A stretch of 64,000 nt of DNA from Verrucosispora sp. WMMD573 (GTDB lineage: Bacteria > Actinomycetota > Actinomycetes > Mycobacteriales > Micromonosporaceae). This document shows, piece by piece, positions 33,948 to 42,768 of this stretch. The number at the start of each line of letters is the position of its first letter. Within the stretch, counting starts at the first letter, position 1. The notes below the pieces were generated by a model that was not told the origin of the DNA, made no database searches, and was given only the letters and a program-made list of their open reading frames with translations. The translations under genes were made by a program, and so were the position numbers. The stretch covers positions 5,332,001 to 5,396,000 of the forward strand of contig NZ_CP114901.1 of NCBI RefSeq assembly GCF_027497175.1, written 5' to 3'.

Positions 33948-35381
33948 TCACGCCGTGCCGAAGAAGCTCCTGAGGGCCGGCATCCGGCGGATCAGGAGTT
34001 GGTCCAGGGCGAGGATCACCAGCAGCGACAGGCCGAACAGGGGCAGGAACACGCCGAGGACGGCCATCGCGGCGAGTAGGAGCCAGTTGCCCCAGATCGG
34101 AAGTTTCGCGCGGGGTGCGGCCAGCCCGGAGGCGGTGCCGCGGCGGGTCCACCACATCATCGGCCCGGTGACGCACATGAAGATCACGGCGAGGCAGAAC
34201 AGCGTGGACAGGATCTCGTTGGCCACGCCGAGGCGCCGCCCCTCGTGCAGGGCGATCCCGTGGGACACGACCTTGGCCATGGCGCTGTAGTCGGCGTAGC
34301 TGTACTGGCCGACCTTCTCACCGCTGTACTGGTCGACGTGGACCGTCGTCTCCTGGGTGACGTCGGACTCGGCGGGGTTGCCGACGTTGTACCACTGGCT
34401 GCTCATCACACTGAACACGCCTTTGTCGCCCTCGGGATACATGATCAGGTATGGCCCGGGAGTGCCCTGTGCCTGCGCCGTGGCGACGGCCCTGTCGATC
34501 GAGATCGGTGTGCCGGCGCCGGTGCTGGTGCCCTGCGGGGCATTACCCGAGGCCCAACCGGCAGGCGCCGACTGACCGTCGCTGTTCTCGATCTGCTGCC
34601 GGATGGTGGACTCGGCGCCGGGATCCTCACCCCACAACGACATGTTGCCGTGCGCGGCCAGCTCCGACGCCTTGGCGCCCCAGAAACCGGTCCACGGCAG
34701 GCCGGAGACGACGAGCAGCAGGACGCCGAGGCCGACGGGGAGCCCGACGATGGCATGCCAACCACGGACCCGGGCACCGCGTCTGCCCTTGGCCTGGGCG
34801 CCGCTGCGGGCCTTCCGGCCGAGGAAGAAGATGATGAACCCGGTGATCGTCAACACGATCCCCCAGGAGGCCCCGAGCTCGACGATCCGGTCCCCGACGC
34901 CACCATCACCGATGAGCAGGTCACCGTGGATACGCTCCGCCCAGGTGGAGACGAGCTGGTCCTGGCTGAGCACGCCGGTGACCTCGGCGGTGTAGGGGTT
35001 CACGTAGACGTTCGAGGTGCTGCCGTCCGCCTGGGCGGCGACGAACAGGGTGGCCCGGTCGCCGATGCCGTCCTGCACGGACAGGACCGCACGATCCGGG
35101 AACTCGGCGCGCACGGCCGCCTCCTGGGCGGACAACGCGACCCGCTGGGCGCCCTCGACCACGGAAACCTTCAGCACCCCAGGATGCGTGAGGGAGTCCA
35201 CGTCATCGCGGAACATGTAGATCATGCCGGTGACGGAAAGCGCGAAAAGCACCGGAATGACGATGATCGAACCGTAGAAGTGCCAACGCCAGAACGCGGC
35301 GAACCAGTTCGTCCGACGGACTCGCGCGGCGGGCGCCGGCGTCTCCGCGGGAGGCGGCGCTTCGGTCTCTGAGACGGTCAT
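33948..35381 (-). CDS. PepSY-associated transmembrane protein
   Basis: This 477-residue membrane protein has four to five helices and PepSY-type extracellular domains. The first helix (SIIVIPVLFALSVTGMIYMF) follows the motif WRWHFYGS. A second hydrophobic pair lies near residues 165-225, with the ITGFIIFFLGRK and GWHAIVG segments characteristic of the family, and C-terminal helices close the protein. PepSY-TM proteins are often linked to siderophore or metal metabolism, but the role here is unknown. It is divergent from a DUF5134 protein. The 141 bases downstream hold no recognised gene. Confidence 0.85.
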   Translation of the reverse strand: MTVSETEAPPPAETPAPAARVRRTNWFAAFWRWHFYGSIIVIPVLFALSVTGMIYMFRDDVDSLTHPGVLKVSVVEGAQRVALSAQEAAVRAEFPDRAVLSVQDGIGDRATLFVAAQADGSTSNVYVNPYTAEVTGVLSQDQLVSTWAERIHGDLLIGDGGVGDRIVELGASWGIVLTITGFIIFFLGRKARSGAQAKGRRGARVRGWHAIVGLPVGLGVLLLVVSGLPWTGFWGAKASELAAHGNMSLWGEDPGAESTIRQQIENSDGQSAPAGWASGNAPQGTSTGAGTPISIDRAVATAQAQGTPGPYLIMYPEGDKGVFSVMSSQWYNVGNPAESDVTQETTVHVDQYSGEKVGQYSYADYSAMAKVVSHGIALHEGRRLGVANEILSTLFCLAVIFMCVTGPMMWWTRRGTASGLAAPRAKLPIWGNWLLLAAMAVLGVFLPLFGLSLLVILALDQLLIRRMPALRSFFGTA

Positions 35382-35427
35382 CCAAGTGGGCCTTTCAACT
35401 GTCGCCGGTCACCCGGGTCACATGGTC

Positions 35428-35433
35428 TAAGTT
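35428..35433 (+). promoter_or_regulatory. -10 element of a probable leaderless promoter
   Basis: TAAGTT fits TANNNT and ends 6 bases before the GTG at 35440. No ribosome-binding site precedes that GTG. Confidence 0.45.
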
Positions 35434-35439
35434 GTAGTC

Positions 35440-36042
35440 GTGCTTGAGGCCCCATGGGTTCCCGTATTGACGATCGTATTTCTACTCACCGGTATCGTCT
35501 GCGTCGCCGATCTCGTCATCCGCCGCCGGGCGGTCTCCCGTGACCAGCCCTTCTCCGACGCGGAACTGATCGACATCAACCACACCGTGATGAGCGCGGC
35601 GATGATCCTCATGGTCTGGGTGATGGTGGAGGGCGCGGTCGCCTGGGCACAGATCGCGGTCTTCGCGATCCTCGCCCTCGCGCTGCTACCCGCCTACCGA
35701 CGAACCCGACACACATCGGACCGCGCCGATCTGCTCAGCCACGCCGCGATGGACGCGGCGATGATCTGGATGCTCGCGGCCATGCCCACACTCATGTCCG
35801 AGTTGGGAACCGGCGGCGCAGGCGCCGGGCACTCCCACGGCGGCGGCGCCTCCGGCGGAGTACCCGTGCCGACACCGGCATGGGCGGACACGGTCAACAT
35901 CGCCTTCGTGGCACTCGCCGCCGCCACCGCCCTGTGGTGGCTCTACCGCACCACGACGACATCCCACCACCGACTGCACTCACTCAGCTACTCCGCCATG
36001 GCCGCCGGCATGGGAACCATGCTGCTACTCATGAACGTGTGA
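35440..36042 (+). CDS. DUF5134 family membrane protein
   Basis: This 200-residue membrane protein has five to six helices and short loops containing internal Met-rich helix starts (HTVMSAAMILMVWVMVEG, SHAAMDAAMIWMLAAM, SYSAMAAGMGTMLLLMNV). The repeated HxxM/SxAM pattern and a His/Gly-rich loop (GAGHSHGGGASGG, about residues 128-140) are typical of DUF5134 proteins of actinomycetes. The His and Met residues suggest metal (copper) handling, which is inference. It is divergent from the PepSY protein and may belong to the same function. Confidence 0.83.
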   Translation: MLEAPWVPVLTIVFLLTGIVCVADLVIRRRAVSRDQPFSDAELIDINHTVMSAAMILMVWVMVEGAVAWAQIAVFAILALALLPAYRRTRHTSDRADLLSHAAMDAAMIWMLAAMPTLMSELGTGGAGAGHSHGGGASGGVPVPTPAWADTVNIAFVALAAATALWWLYRTTTTSHHRLHSLSYSAMAAGMGTMLLLMNV

Positions 36043-36134
36043 GGTCTCGCCTGGACCGACCCACGCCGTAGCATCCGGCAGCGACATCTCCGGCGGGCCA
36101 CCCTTCCAGCGCCCAACACGTCCGCACGGCCGTC

Positions 36135-36140
36135 TAGCAT
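36135..36140 (+). promoter_or_regulatory. -10 element of a leaderless promoter
   Basis: TAGCAT fits TANNNT and ends exactly 6 bases before the GTG at 36147, again without a ribosome-binding site. Confidence 0.5.
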
Positions 36141-36146
36141 CGGGCG

Positions 36147-36341
36147 GTGACTCCGTCCCTTGACGCCCTACCGAAGATCAGCGCACCCGCGACGCGAGCG
36201 CTGAACGCCGCCGGCTACACCGCCCTGCGTCAGCTCGCGGGTGTGCCGCGCGCAGACCTCGCCAGATTGCACGGCATGGGGCCGAAAGCACTTGACATCA
36301 TCGAGGCCGCCCTCGAACAGCACAATCTGAGGCTGAGCTGA
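36147..36341 (+). CDS. Small helix-hairpin-helix DNA-binding protein
   Basis: This 64-residue protein consists almost entirely of a helix-hairpin-helix repeat pair: ISAPATRALNAAGYTALRQL followed by LARLHGMGPKALDIIEAAL. The second hairpin (GMGPKA) is the DNA-phosphate-binding type seen in RNA polymerase alpha C-terminal domains and nucleotide-repair proteins. It has no catalytic domain, so a DNA-binding accessory role is likely. The GTG start fits the leaderless promoter just upstream. Confidence 0.82.
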   Translation: MTPSLDALPKISAPATRALNAAGYTALRQLAGVPRADLARLHGMGPKALDIIEAALEQHNLRLS

Positions 36342-36365
36342 CCAGTTCTGGTGCGCAGTAGGCGT

Positions 36366-36565
36366 CGGTCCGCGTCGCGGGGATCACGCAGAAGGTCCTG
36401 ACCGAGACGCCGCGCGAGATGGAGCGCGACGGGCTGGTGCAGCGACGGGTGCTCAGGCAGACACCACCGCAGCACGTCGAGTACGGGTTGACCGCCCTCG
36501 GCAAGACCCTGGAGGAACCACTCGCGGCCATCTGTGCCTGGGCGACAGAGGACAGCCCCGCCTGA
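36366..36565 (+). pseudogene. 5'-truncated HxlR-type regulator
   Basis: The reading frame gives GITQKVLTETPREMERDGLV, QRRVLRQTPPQHVEYGLTAL and GKTLEEPLAAICAWA, ending at TGA 36563-36565. This is the recognition helix, wing and C-terminal helix of an HxlR-family winged-helix regulator. The N-terminal 40 or so residues and a start codon are missing. The truncation joins directly to sequence after the HhH gene. It is probably a dead remnant. Confidence 0.6.
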
Positions 36566-37861
36566 TCAGCCGCTATGCCGCCGGTCAACGCGGGGGTGTT
36601 GCACGGCCACCACACCGTGCTCTGCCGCTGACAGGCGCGCGGCATCGGTGGTCGGCACCGGCTCTGACACGTGCCGAGCCCGATCAGCGTCGGCAGTGGT
36701 GTCGGACCGGGCGCCCGAACCAATGGTCTTGAACCGTAGCGCCGGTCGTTCGACCAGATGCCACGAGGGTACGGCGAGCAGAAGCGAGCCGAGCAGGCTC
36801 AGCACGATGTAGGCGGCCATTCCAAGCTGCGCGCCGCCGAGCAGGGCGATCACCTGTTGCACGGGAAAGCCGTAGATATAGATGCCGTAGGTGTAGTCGT
36901 GTCGTCGGCTGATGCGGAACAGTTTCTTCGGCAGTGCCACCGCCGCGAACAGCAGCAGGTAGGCGAGCGACGGTAGACCGACGGCAAAGAAGCCGCCCCG
37001 CCACAGGCTGACGATCAGAACTGCGGCGGCGAGCCCGGCCAGCACACCGTTGATGGGAATCCGGTGTGCGTAGAGCCGGGCGGCGACGCCGAGCAGGAAG
37101 AGGAAGCCGAGCATCAGCGTCCAGTCGGCGGCGAAGGCTCCGATCAGCGGGAACGGGCCGACGGCACCGTGCTGCGGCGGACGCGAGGTGAGCGTGGGAC
37201 CCATGAAGAAGTCACGTAGCACCAGTGCGTAGCAGATGCCGGTCAGCAGGAGCACCCAACGCGGTGACCGGCGCAGCACCGAGGTCATGAGAAGGATGCC
37301 GACGAGACCGTAGAAGGCCAGGTCGTATCGGAGCGTCCAGAGCGACCCGTCGAATGCGCTGGGCCCCCCGAATATCTGCCCATAGGGTGTGTCGGCGAGA
37401 AGGCCGGAGATAGGAAACTGCTCCATCGAGGCGAACAGGTTCGTGGTGACGTAGTCGAAGGGGCCTTCCGGATGCCCCCAGAAACCGCTGAGGTTGCCGT
37501 TTTCCTTGAGGGCAACCAGCGGTGCGATAGCGAAGGCCGTCACGACGAGACAGACCCACAGGCCAGGGAACACCCGAAGCAGGCGGGCGCGAATGTACTG
37601 CGACAGAGATGAGCGCAGCGCACTGTCCGTTACCAGGAATCCGGAGATCAGGAAGAATCCGTAGACGCACATCGTGCCGATGTCGCTCTGCCCGGCGAAA
37701 AGGGTCGCGCCAAGGTTCGCCCCACCGAATCCGATCGGCCCCGCGTGCGCGATCACGACCCCACAGGCCATGGTGAGGCGCAGCACGCCGAAAGCGTTGT
37801 GTTGGGCCGAGTACCTATCTCGCAACGTCCGGGAGCGCTGCCCGTCGAGCCACGCCTGCAC
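36566..37861 (-). CDS. Membrane acyltransferase (acyltransferase 3 family)
   Basis: This 431-residue multi-spanning protein of the acyltransferase-3 (OafA/NodX-like) family transfers acetyl or other acyl groups to surface or secreted sugars. It has about 10 helices. The N-terminal domain includes FGVLRLTMACGVVIAHAG (the family His) and VYGFFLISGFLVTDSAL. The C-terminal 50 residues are hydrophilic and variable. It lies at the edge of the polysaccharide locus and may decorate the polymer. The stop codon is adjacent to the HxlR remnant. There is no partner overlap. Confidence 0.85.
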   Translation of the reverse strand: MQAWLDGQRSRTLRDRYSAQHNAFGVLRLTMACGVVIAHAGPIGFGGANLGATLFAGQSDIGTMCVYGFFLISGFLVTDSALRSSLSQYIRARLLRVFPGLWVCLVVTAFAIAPLVALKENGNLSGFWGHPEGPFDYVTTNLFASMEQFPISGLLADTPYGQIFGGPSAFDGSLWTLRYDLAFYGLVGILLMTSVLRRSPRWVLLLTGICYALVLRDFFMGPTLTSRPPQHGAVGPFPLIGAFAADWTLMLGFLFLLGVAARLYAHRIPINGVLAGLAAAVLIVSLWRGGFFAVGLPSLAYLLLFAAVALPKKLFRISRRHDYTYGIYIYGFPVQQVIALLGGAQLGMAAYIVLSLLGSLLLAVPSWHLVERPALRFKTIGSGARSDTTADADRARHVSEPVPTTDAARLSAAEHGVVAVQHPRVDRRHSG

Positions 37862-38483
37862 CTACCAAACCCTTTTCCATGAACCTGACATCTGCACAGG
37901 CCGAACATCCTGACCAAGAATGCCGAATTGCCACTCCGAACCAACAACGCGATTGCCAGCCGCCGCCTGCGAGGCGACGGTCGGATGCGCCCTGGCCCCG
38001 GCCTTTCATGCGCTGAAAGCAGCGAGGAGCGCCGCCCGGTGGCTGTCGTGGCACCCCTGTTCCACGTTCACCACCGAGCGGCACGCCCGACCAGACCGAT
38101 CGCTTCGCCGCCAATGACGTGCTGCCGGTTCTGGCAATTGCTCGACACGGCCAGGTGCATTTCCTGAGCACGAACCCGGTCACGTACCACGAGAGCCTCC
38201 GATGGCGGCATGGCTCCGGATTCTGTCCGGCTTCTGCCGCCGCACGCCGCCGACGTCGGGTCTCGAGAAGGCGGTGCGGTAGAGGCGTCATCCGATCCAG
38301 CGTTCGAGTGCTCGAAGGATCGAACTTCCCGCGACGTTCGAGTTGTCGCACGGATTAGTGTTGCAGAGATGCCAGGAATCGCCGCCGGAACGCACCCGGA
38401 CCACCCGAAAGGTTTTGCAGGTGATGCGATCACGCGCTGTTGGGGGGCAATCAACGTGGTCGAGTCGACTGACACAAGGCGTC
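37862..38483 (-). other. 622-bp gap without a supported gene
   Basis: The stretch contains several open frames of 60-180 codons on both strands. They overlap, are rich in Arg/Pro/Ser and show no family motif, and none has a convincing ribosome-binding site. GC content looks lower than in the flanking genes in places. It likely holds the promoter of the acyltransferase at 36566-37861 and eroded sequence. Confidence 0.5.
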
Positions 38484-40682
38484 TCAGGGCAGGTGTCTAC
38501 GCAGCAGATCATGGAACTGGGGTGCGAGCCGGCGAGCATACGTAGCGGTCAAATGGTGGGCATCCCGGTATACGAGCACCCCGTCGATCACGGCAGGGCA
38601 TAGCTCGAAGGGACAGATCTCGTCATTCAGGTCAGCGAGATGCACAGCCGGCAGGGCGGCGGCGGCACGCTGCTGAGGGAGGCCCCAGGCAAGCGCGCTC
38701 AGCCGCGGCTGGGCGCAGGTGCTCAGCCGCACGCGATTGGCCGAGACACACTCGGCCATGTCGATTGTGAATGCTGGTGTATCTCGGATGACCATCAGCG
38801 GCAGCCCGGCGTCGGTGAAATTCGACCAGGTTTCCAGCAGCGCTGCCACCTGGGCGTCCGCCGTTGCCGAGCCCGGTGGCGGCGTACCGCCATTCACCAG
38901 GGGAATCTGGGTAACGCTGGAAACGATCAACAGTTGTGGTCGTCGCTCACCGACCAGCGCCGTTCGAAGCCGCCGGTTCCACTCGGTGCAACTATCATCG
39001 GTCTGCCCGCCGATGACGATCGGCGCCGCCAAGAAGGAACATGTGGTCTTGATGTAGGTGACCAGGCGCCAGCCGCGCTCCGCCGCAACGACCTGCAGCG
39101 CCGGCACCCAGTGCGCCGCGTGTGAATCACCGGCCAGGGCCACCTCGACCGCAGAGTCACGGTTGCCGTAGACGCAGCTTCGCAACTCCGACTCCCGTGC
39201 TTGCGTGACACAGCCGTCCTGGTAGACGTCGGGCAGATCGTCGCGAGCCTCGAACGGATCAGGACGGATGGTGGCGAACCTGTCGACCAGCGGCAACGAG
39301 CCGCTGCCACCGGGTAGCGCACCGCTCGCCGCGCCGGCCACATGCTGCGGGGTCGTGGGCACCGATGCGACCGGTGGCCGGACAGCGAACTGAAGCCCGA
39401 CCCCGGCGAGGGCCGTCACGCTGGTCGCGACCAGGCCCAGGCGGAGGGTGCGGGCCTTGGCGAACCGGCTGTGCCGAAGTGGGCTCTCCACCAGGTGATA
39501 GGTCAGCACTGCCGGCACCGCCGAACAGAGAATCATCGCGAGCCCAGCGCCGGTACCCAGTGGACCCCACCGGGTCTCCGCCACCACCAGCAACGGCCAG
39601 TGCCACAGATACCAGGAGTACGAGACGACCCCGGCCGCCCGAATCGGCCGTAGTTCGAGGAGCAGGGCGGGACCGAATCGGCTGGCGCTGGGGCCGGCCG
39701 CGATGATGGCGACGGCACCGAGCGTGGGTAGCAGCGCGAGGTATCCCGGGTAGACAGCCGTCTCCGGTCGGATCGACGCCGCCGCGAGGGCCACCGCGGC
39801 CATCCCGGTCCAGCCGATGGCCAGGGCGGCTCGACGCGACAGGCGATGCAGCTGTCCGCCCAGGATCGCCAGGGCACCACCCAGGGCCAGTTCCCACACG
39901 CGGGTGGTGGTGACGAGGTAAGCCCGGGCGGGCTCGGCCGCACTCAGACGTATCGACCACACCAGTGACGCAACGCCGACCAGAGTGAAGGCGACAAGCA
40001 ACGACACGGCCATCCGGTCACCGAGAAGCCGCCTGCGGTGACGCCCCGACAGTCCGTGCCAGGCGGCGGCGTTCCGGGTCTTGACCCCGCGCGCACGGCG
40101 CTGCCGGCTCAACACGCCGACAACGAGCAGGAGCAACGGCCACAGTAGGTAGAACTGCTCTTCCACCGCGAGCGACCAGAAGTGCTGGAGAATGCTCGGT
40201 GCTTCCTCAGCACGCAGATAGTCGGTCGACTGCTCGACCAGCCGCCAGTTCATCACGTACGTGGTGCTGGCCAACGCGTCCCAGGCCGTCTCGGACCAGC
40301 GGATTGGCGGCAGGAACAGGTAGGTGAGCAGGACGCTCGCCACGATGACGACGCTCGCGGCCGGCAACAGGCGTTTGGCGCGTCGGGCATAGAAGCCCGC
40401 GATGGATATCGTGCCGGATCGGCGTATTTCGTCGACGAGGAGTCCGGTAATCAGGAACCCGGAGATCACGAAGAAGACATCGACGGCGACAAAGGCACCG
40501 GGGAGCCCGGGCAGACCGGCGTGCCCGACCAGCACCAACAGCAGCGCGAGCCCGCGCAGCCCCTCGATGTCGCCGCGAAACCGGCCGGCCAGGATGGTGC
40601 CGTCGCTGCCGGCCGCTTGACGCTCAGCCCCGCCGGGCAGACGGAGTGTTCCACCCCGGGTGGGGGCCTGATCGTGGCTCAT
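38484..40682 (-). CDS. Acyltransferase 3 protein with C-terminal SGNH domain (OafA-type)
   Basis: This 732-residue protein joins an N-terminal acyltransferase-3 membrane domain (about residues 30-400; EGLRGLALLLVLVGHAGLPG, FVAVDVFFVISGFLITGLL, RRAKRLLPAASVVI) to an extracellular SGNH esterase-like domain (about 450-730). The second domain has the Ser in VALAGDSHAAHW and the DAHHLT segment near the end. It is the OafA architecture used to O-acetylate polysaccharides or O-antigens. It follows wecB on the same strand by 13 bases, so it belongs to the surface-polysaccharide operon. Confidence 0.9.
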   Translation of the reverse strand: MSHDQAPTRGGTLRLPGGAERQAAGSDGTILAGRFRGDIEGLRGLALLLVLVGHAGLPGLPGAFVAVDVFFVISGFLITGLLVDEIRRSGTISIAGFYARRAKRLLPAASVVIVASVLLTYLFLPPIRWSETAWDALASTTYVMNWRLVEQSTDYLRAEEAPSILQHFWSLAVEEQFYLLWPLLLLVVGVLSRQRRARGVKTRNAAAWHGLSGRHRRRLLGDRMAVSLLVAFTLVGVASLVWSIRLSAAEPARAYLVTTTRVWELALGGALAILGGQLHRLSRRAALAIGWTGMAAVALAAASIRPETAVYPGYLALLPTLGAVAIIAAGPSASRFGPALLLELRPIRAAGVVSYSWYLWHWPLLVVAETRWGPLGTGAGLAMILCSAVPAVLTYHLVESPLRHSRFAKARTLRLGLVATSVTALAGVGLQFAVRPPVASVPTTPQHVAGAASGALPGGSGSLPLVDRFATIRPDPFEARDDLPDVYQDGCVTQARESELRSCVYGNRDSAVEVALAGDSHAAHWVPALQVVAAERGWRLVTYIKTTCSFLAAPIVIGGQTDDSCTEWNRRLRTALVGERRPQLLIVSSVTQIPLVNGGTPPPGSATADAQVAALLETWSNFTDAGLPLMVIRDTPAFTIDMAECVSANRVRLSTCAQPRLSALAWGLPQQRAAAALPAVHLADLNDEICPFELCPAVIDGVLVYRDAHHLTATYARRLAPQFHDLLRRHLP

Positions 40683-40695
40683 CTCGATGTCGTAC

Positions 40696-41907
40696 CTATT
40701 GACCGGGTGAATCGGTGAGGACAGACGCGGAGCGTGCGGTGATGACCTGCCGCGCCGTAGCGCGGTTGTTCGGGGTGGGCACGTGCTGCGTGGCCTGCCT
40801 GCTCAGTAAGGTGGTGATGGCTCGAACGCACCGCTGCGCCGCGTGACCGTCGCCGTAGACTTCACGGGCTCTGACCGGGGCGGGCTGAGCGAGGCGGCGA
40901 CCGACGGCGTCGATGATGCGGTCGGGATCGGTGCCGACGAGATCTCCTAGTTGGTGCTGGATGATCTCCGGTCGCTCGGTCGCGGTTCGGGTGACAACCA
41001 GCGGAACACCGAGGCTGGCCGCCTCTTCCTGTAGGCCGCCCGAGTCGGTCACCACCACGTGTGCCGCGCGGAGCAGTCCCAGCATGTCGGGATATGGCAG
41101 TGGGGCGAGCAGTCGGATGTTCGGTAGGTCGGGCAATTCGGTCCGGGCCTGCTCGGCGAGCCGGGGGTTCGGGTGAGCGATGACCGCCAGTTCAATGTCG
41201 GGACGGGCCTCAGCGACCCTGGCCAGTGCCTGCATTACCTGGGCGATTCCCGCGCCCCAACTCTCTCTGCGGTGCGTGGTGGCGACGATCAGACGCCGAC
41301 GCGGGTCGATCCACGCCGGAACGCGGGCCAACCCCTCTCGCAACAACGCATGTACGGCGTCCACGACGGTGTTGCCGGTCATCACGATGCGTCCGGCGGG
41401 TATCCCCTCGGCGAGCAGATTGCGGCGGGCCGTGCTGGTCGGGGCGAGGTGCAGCGTGGCGATGCGAGCGAGCATCGCCCGGTTGGACTCCTCCGGGAAC
41501 GGCTCCTGAGGTTGGTGACTCCGCAACCCGGCTTCCAGATGTACGACAGGTATCCGGTTCCAGAACGCCACGAGCCCGCCGACCAGGGCGGTGGTGGTGT
41601 CTCCGTGTACCACCACCGCGTCTGGTCGGCGACCAGTCAGCAGTAGCTCCACCGCACTGGTCAGCTCGGTGGCGAGCTCGGCGAGCGAGCCCGTCCTACG
41701 GCTGAGGGCCAGGGTGGTGTCGGCACGCAGCCCGAACGGGGCCAGTGCCTCATCGACGCGGCCGGGTTGCTGGCCACTGTCGACGACGGTCGTGCGTAGG
41801 TGCGGGTCGTGACAGAGGAGGCGCACCAGTGGCGCGATCTTGACGCCCTCAGGTCGCGTTCCGGCCAGGAGCAGCACTTCGGTTGGCCTCGCTCTGTCAC
41901 GACCCAT
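40696..41907 (-). CDS. wecB: UDP-N-acetylglucosamine 2-epimerase (non-hydrolysing)
   Basis: This 403-residue cytoplasmic enzyme interconverts UDP-GlcNAc and UDP-ManNAc to supply a precursor for surface polymers. The family start (VLLLAGTRPEGVKIAPLVRL), VVHGDTTTALVG, HLEAGLRSH, TTHRRES and VTDSGGLQEEA are all present. It is GT-B fold with normal length. It starts 3 bases after the stop of the surface protein gene, so they are co-transcribed. The product would feed into the exopolysaccharide encoded on both sides. Confidence 0.93.
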   Translation of the reverse strand: MGRDRARPTEVLLLAGTRPEGVKIAPLVRLLCHDPHLRTTVVDSGQQPGRVDEALAPFGLRADTTLALSRRTGSLAELATELTSAVELLLTGRRPDAVVVHGDTTTALVGGLVAFWNRIPVVHLEAGLRSHQPQEPFPEESNRAMLARIATLHLAPTSTARRNLLAEGIPAGRIVMTGNTVVDAVHALLREGLARVPAWIDPRRRLIVATTHRRESWGAGIAQVMQALARVAEARPDIELAVIAHPNPRLAEQARTELPDLPNIRLLAPLPYPDMLGLLRAAHVVVTDSGGLQEEAASLGVPLVVTRTATERPEIIQHQLGDLVGTDPDRIIDAVGRRLAQPAPVRAREVYGDGHAAQRCVRAITTLLSRQATQHVPTPNNRATARQVITARSASVLTDSPGQ

Positions 41908-41910
41908 CGG

Positions 41911-42768
41911 TCAGCTCCGACCTGCGCGTCGGCGGCGGCTCAGGAGGAACCCACCGGTGCCTGCGGCCAGGGCGCCGAGGCCTAGCGCAACCGGCGCGCC
42001 GGCGAGCGGAACGACCGGGATGGGCGGTGCGACGGCGTTGACTCCGCAGCTGGACAGGCCGATGACCACCGAGGCGAGCGCGCCACCCAGCGCGGAAAGA
42101 TCCAGTGCCGTCACGCTCAGTTGACCGACGCCGGAACTGGACTGCCCGTTCAGGGTGAGGTTCAGCAGGCCGGGGACGCTCAACCCGGTGTTCGGCGCGG
42201 GGTTGGCGGGCAGGCTGAGCAGAGTCGTCGGCACGCCCAGCAGGGTCGAGACGATGCTGGCGTTCACGAGAGTTGCGGTGCCGGTCGCCGACGGGCTGCT
42301 CGTCGCGGTGCATTCGGAATAGATGGCGTCTGCGACGAGGGCGATCGTGGCAAGCCCGTTGGTGCCAAGGGCCAGGGTCACCTGAGCACCGGGGGTGACC
42401 GTGCAGGCGCCGCCGGGCCCGATGGTGATCGTACCGCCGCTGCCGAGCACGCCGGCGCAGGCGGCGGAGGTGCCGTCGTTGTAGGCGCGTACGTACTGCC
42501 CGAGGACGCCGGCGCTGATGACGTTCTGGCTGCCGAGCACAGCCAGCGGCGGGTTCGTGTTGCCTGAGATGGATTCGGTCGTGCCGTCGTTGGTGGCGCT
42601 GGCGGTGCCAGAGCTGGCCAGGCCACCTCCGACCAGGCTGATCTGAAGTGCCGATGCGCTGGACTGGGAGGTGTCGGCCATCGCGGGTGACGCGACGACC
42701 AGAGCTAGTGCCAGACCGCCGGCGATGGTCGCCGCGGCCCGGACGACGCCGGACCCTACTTTGTGCAT
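41911..42768 (-). CDS. Exported choice-of-anchor P-type surface protein
   Basis: This 285-residue exported protein has a signal peptide (about 1-31) and a Ser/Thr/Gly-rich extracellular body with two cysteine pairs. Its C-terminal sorting-like end is PVVPLAGAPVALGLGALAAG, then a hydrophobic stretch and SRRRR. Such Pro-rich motif, helix and basic-tail ends are processed by exosortases or related enzymes, and an exosortase gene lies two genes upstream in the same operon. Its ATG lies inside the end of the GT2 gene. It could be structural or adhesive. The family name is from memory. Confidence 0.75.
   Translation of the reverse strand: MHKVGSGVVRAAATIAGGLALALVVASPAMADTSQSSASALQISLVGGGLASSGTASATNDGTTESISGNTNPPLAVLGSQNVISAGVLGQYVRAYNDGTSAACAGVLGSGGTITIGPGGACTVTPGAQVTLALGTNGLATIALVADAIYSECTATSSPSATGTATLVNASIVSTLLGVPTTLLSLPANPAPNTGLSVPGLLNLTLNGQSSSGVGQLSVTALDLSALGGALASVVIGLSSCGVNAVAPPIPVVPLAGAPVALGLGALAAGTGGFLLSRRRRAGRS

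Noticed and set aside
37815..38351. 178-codon minus-strand open frame
   Set aside because: It overlaps the acyltransferase start, has no motif and an Arg/Gly/Ser-rich composition.
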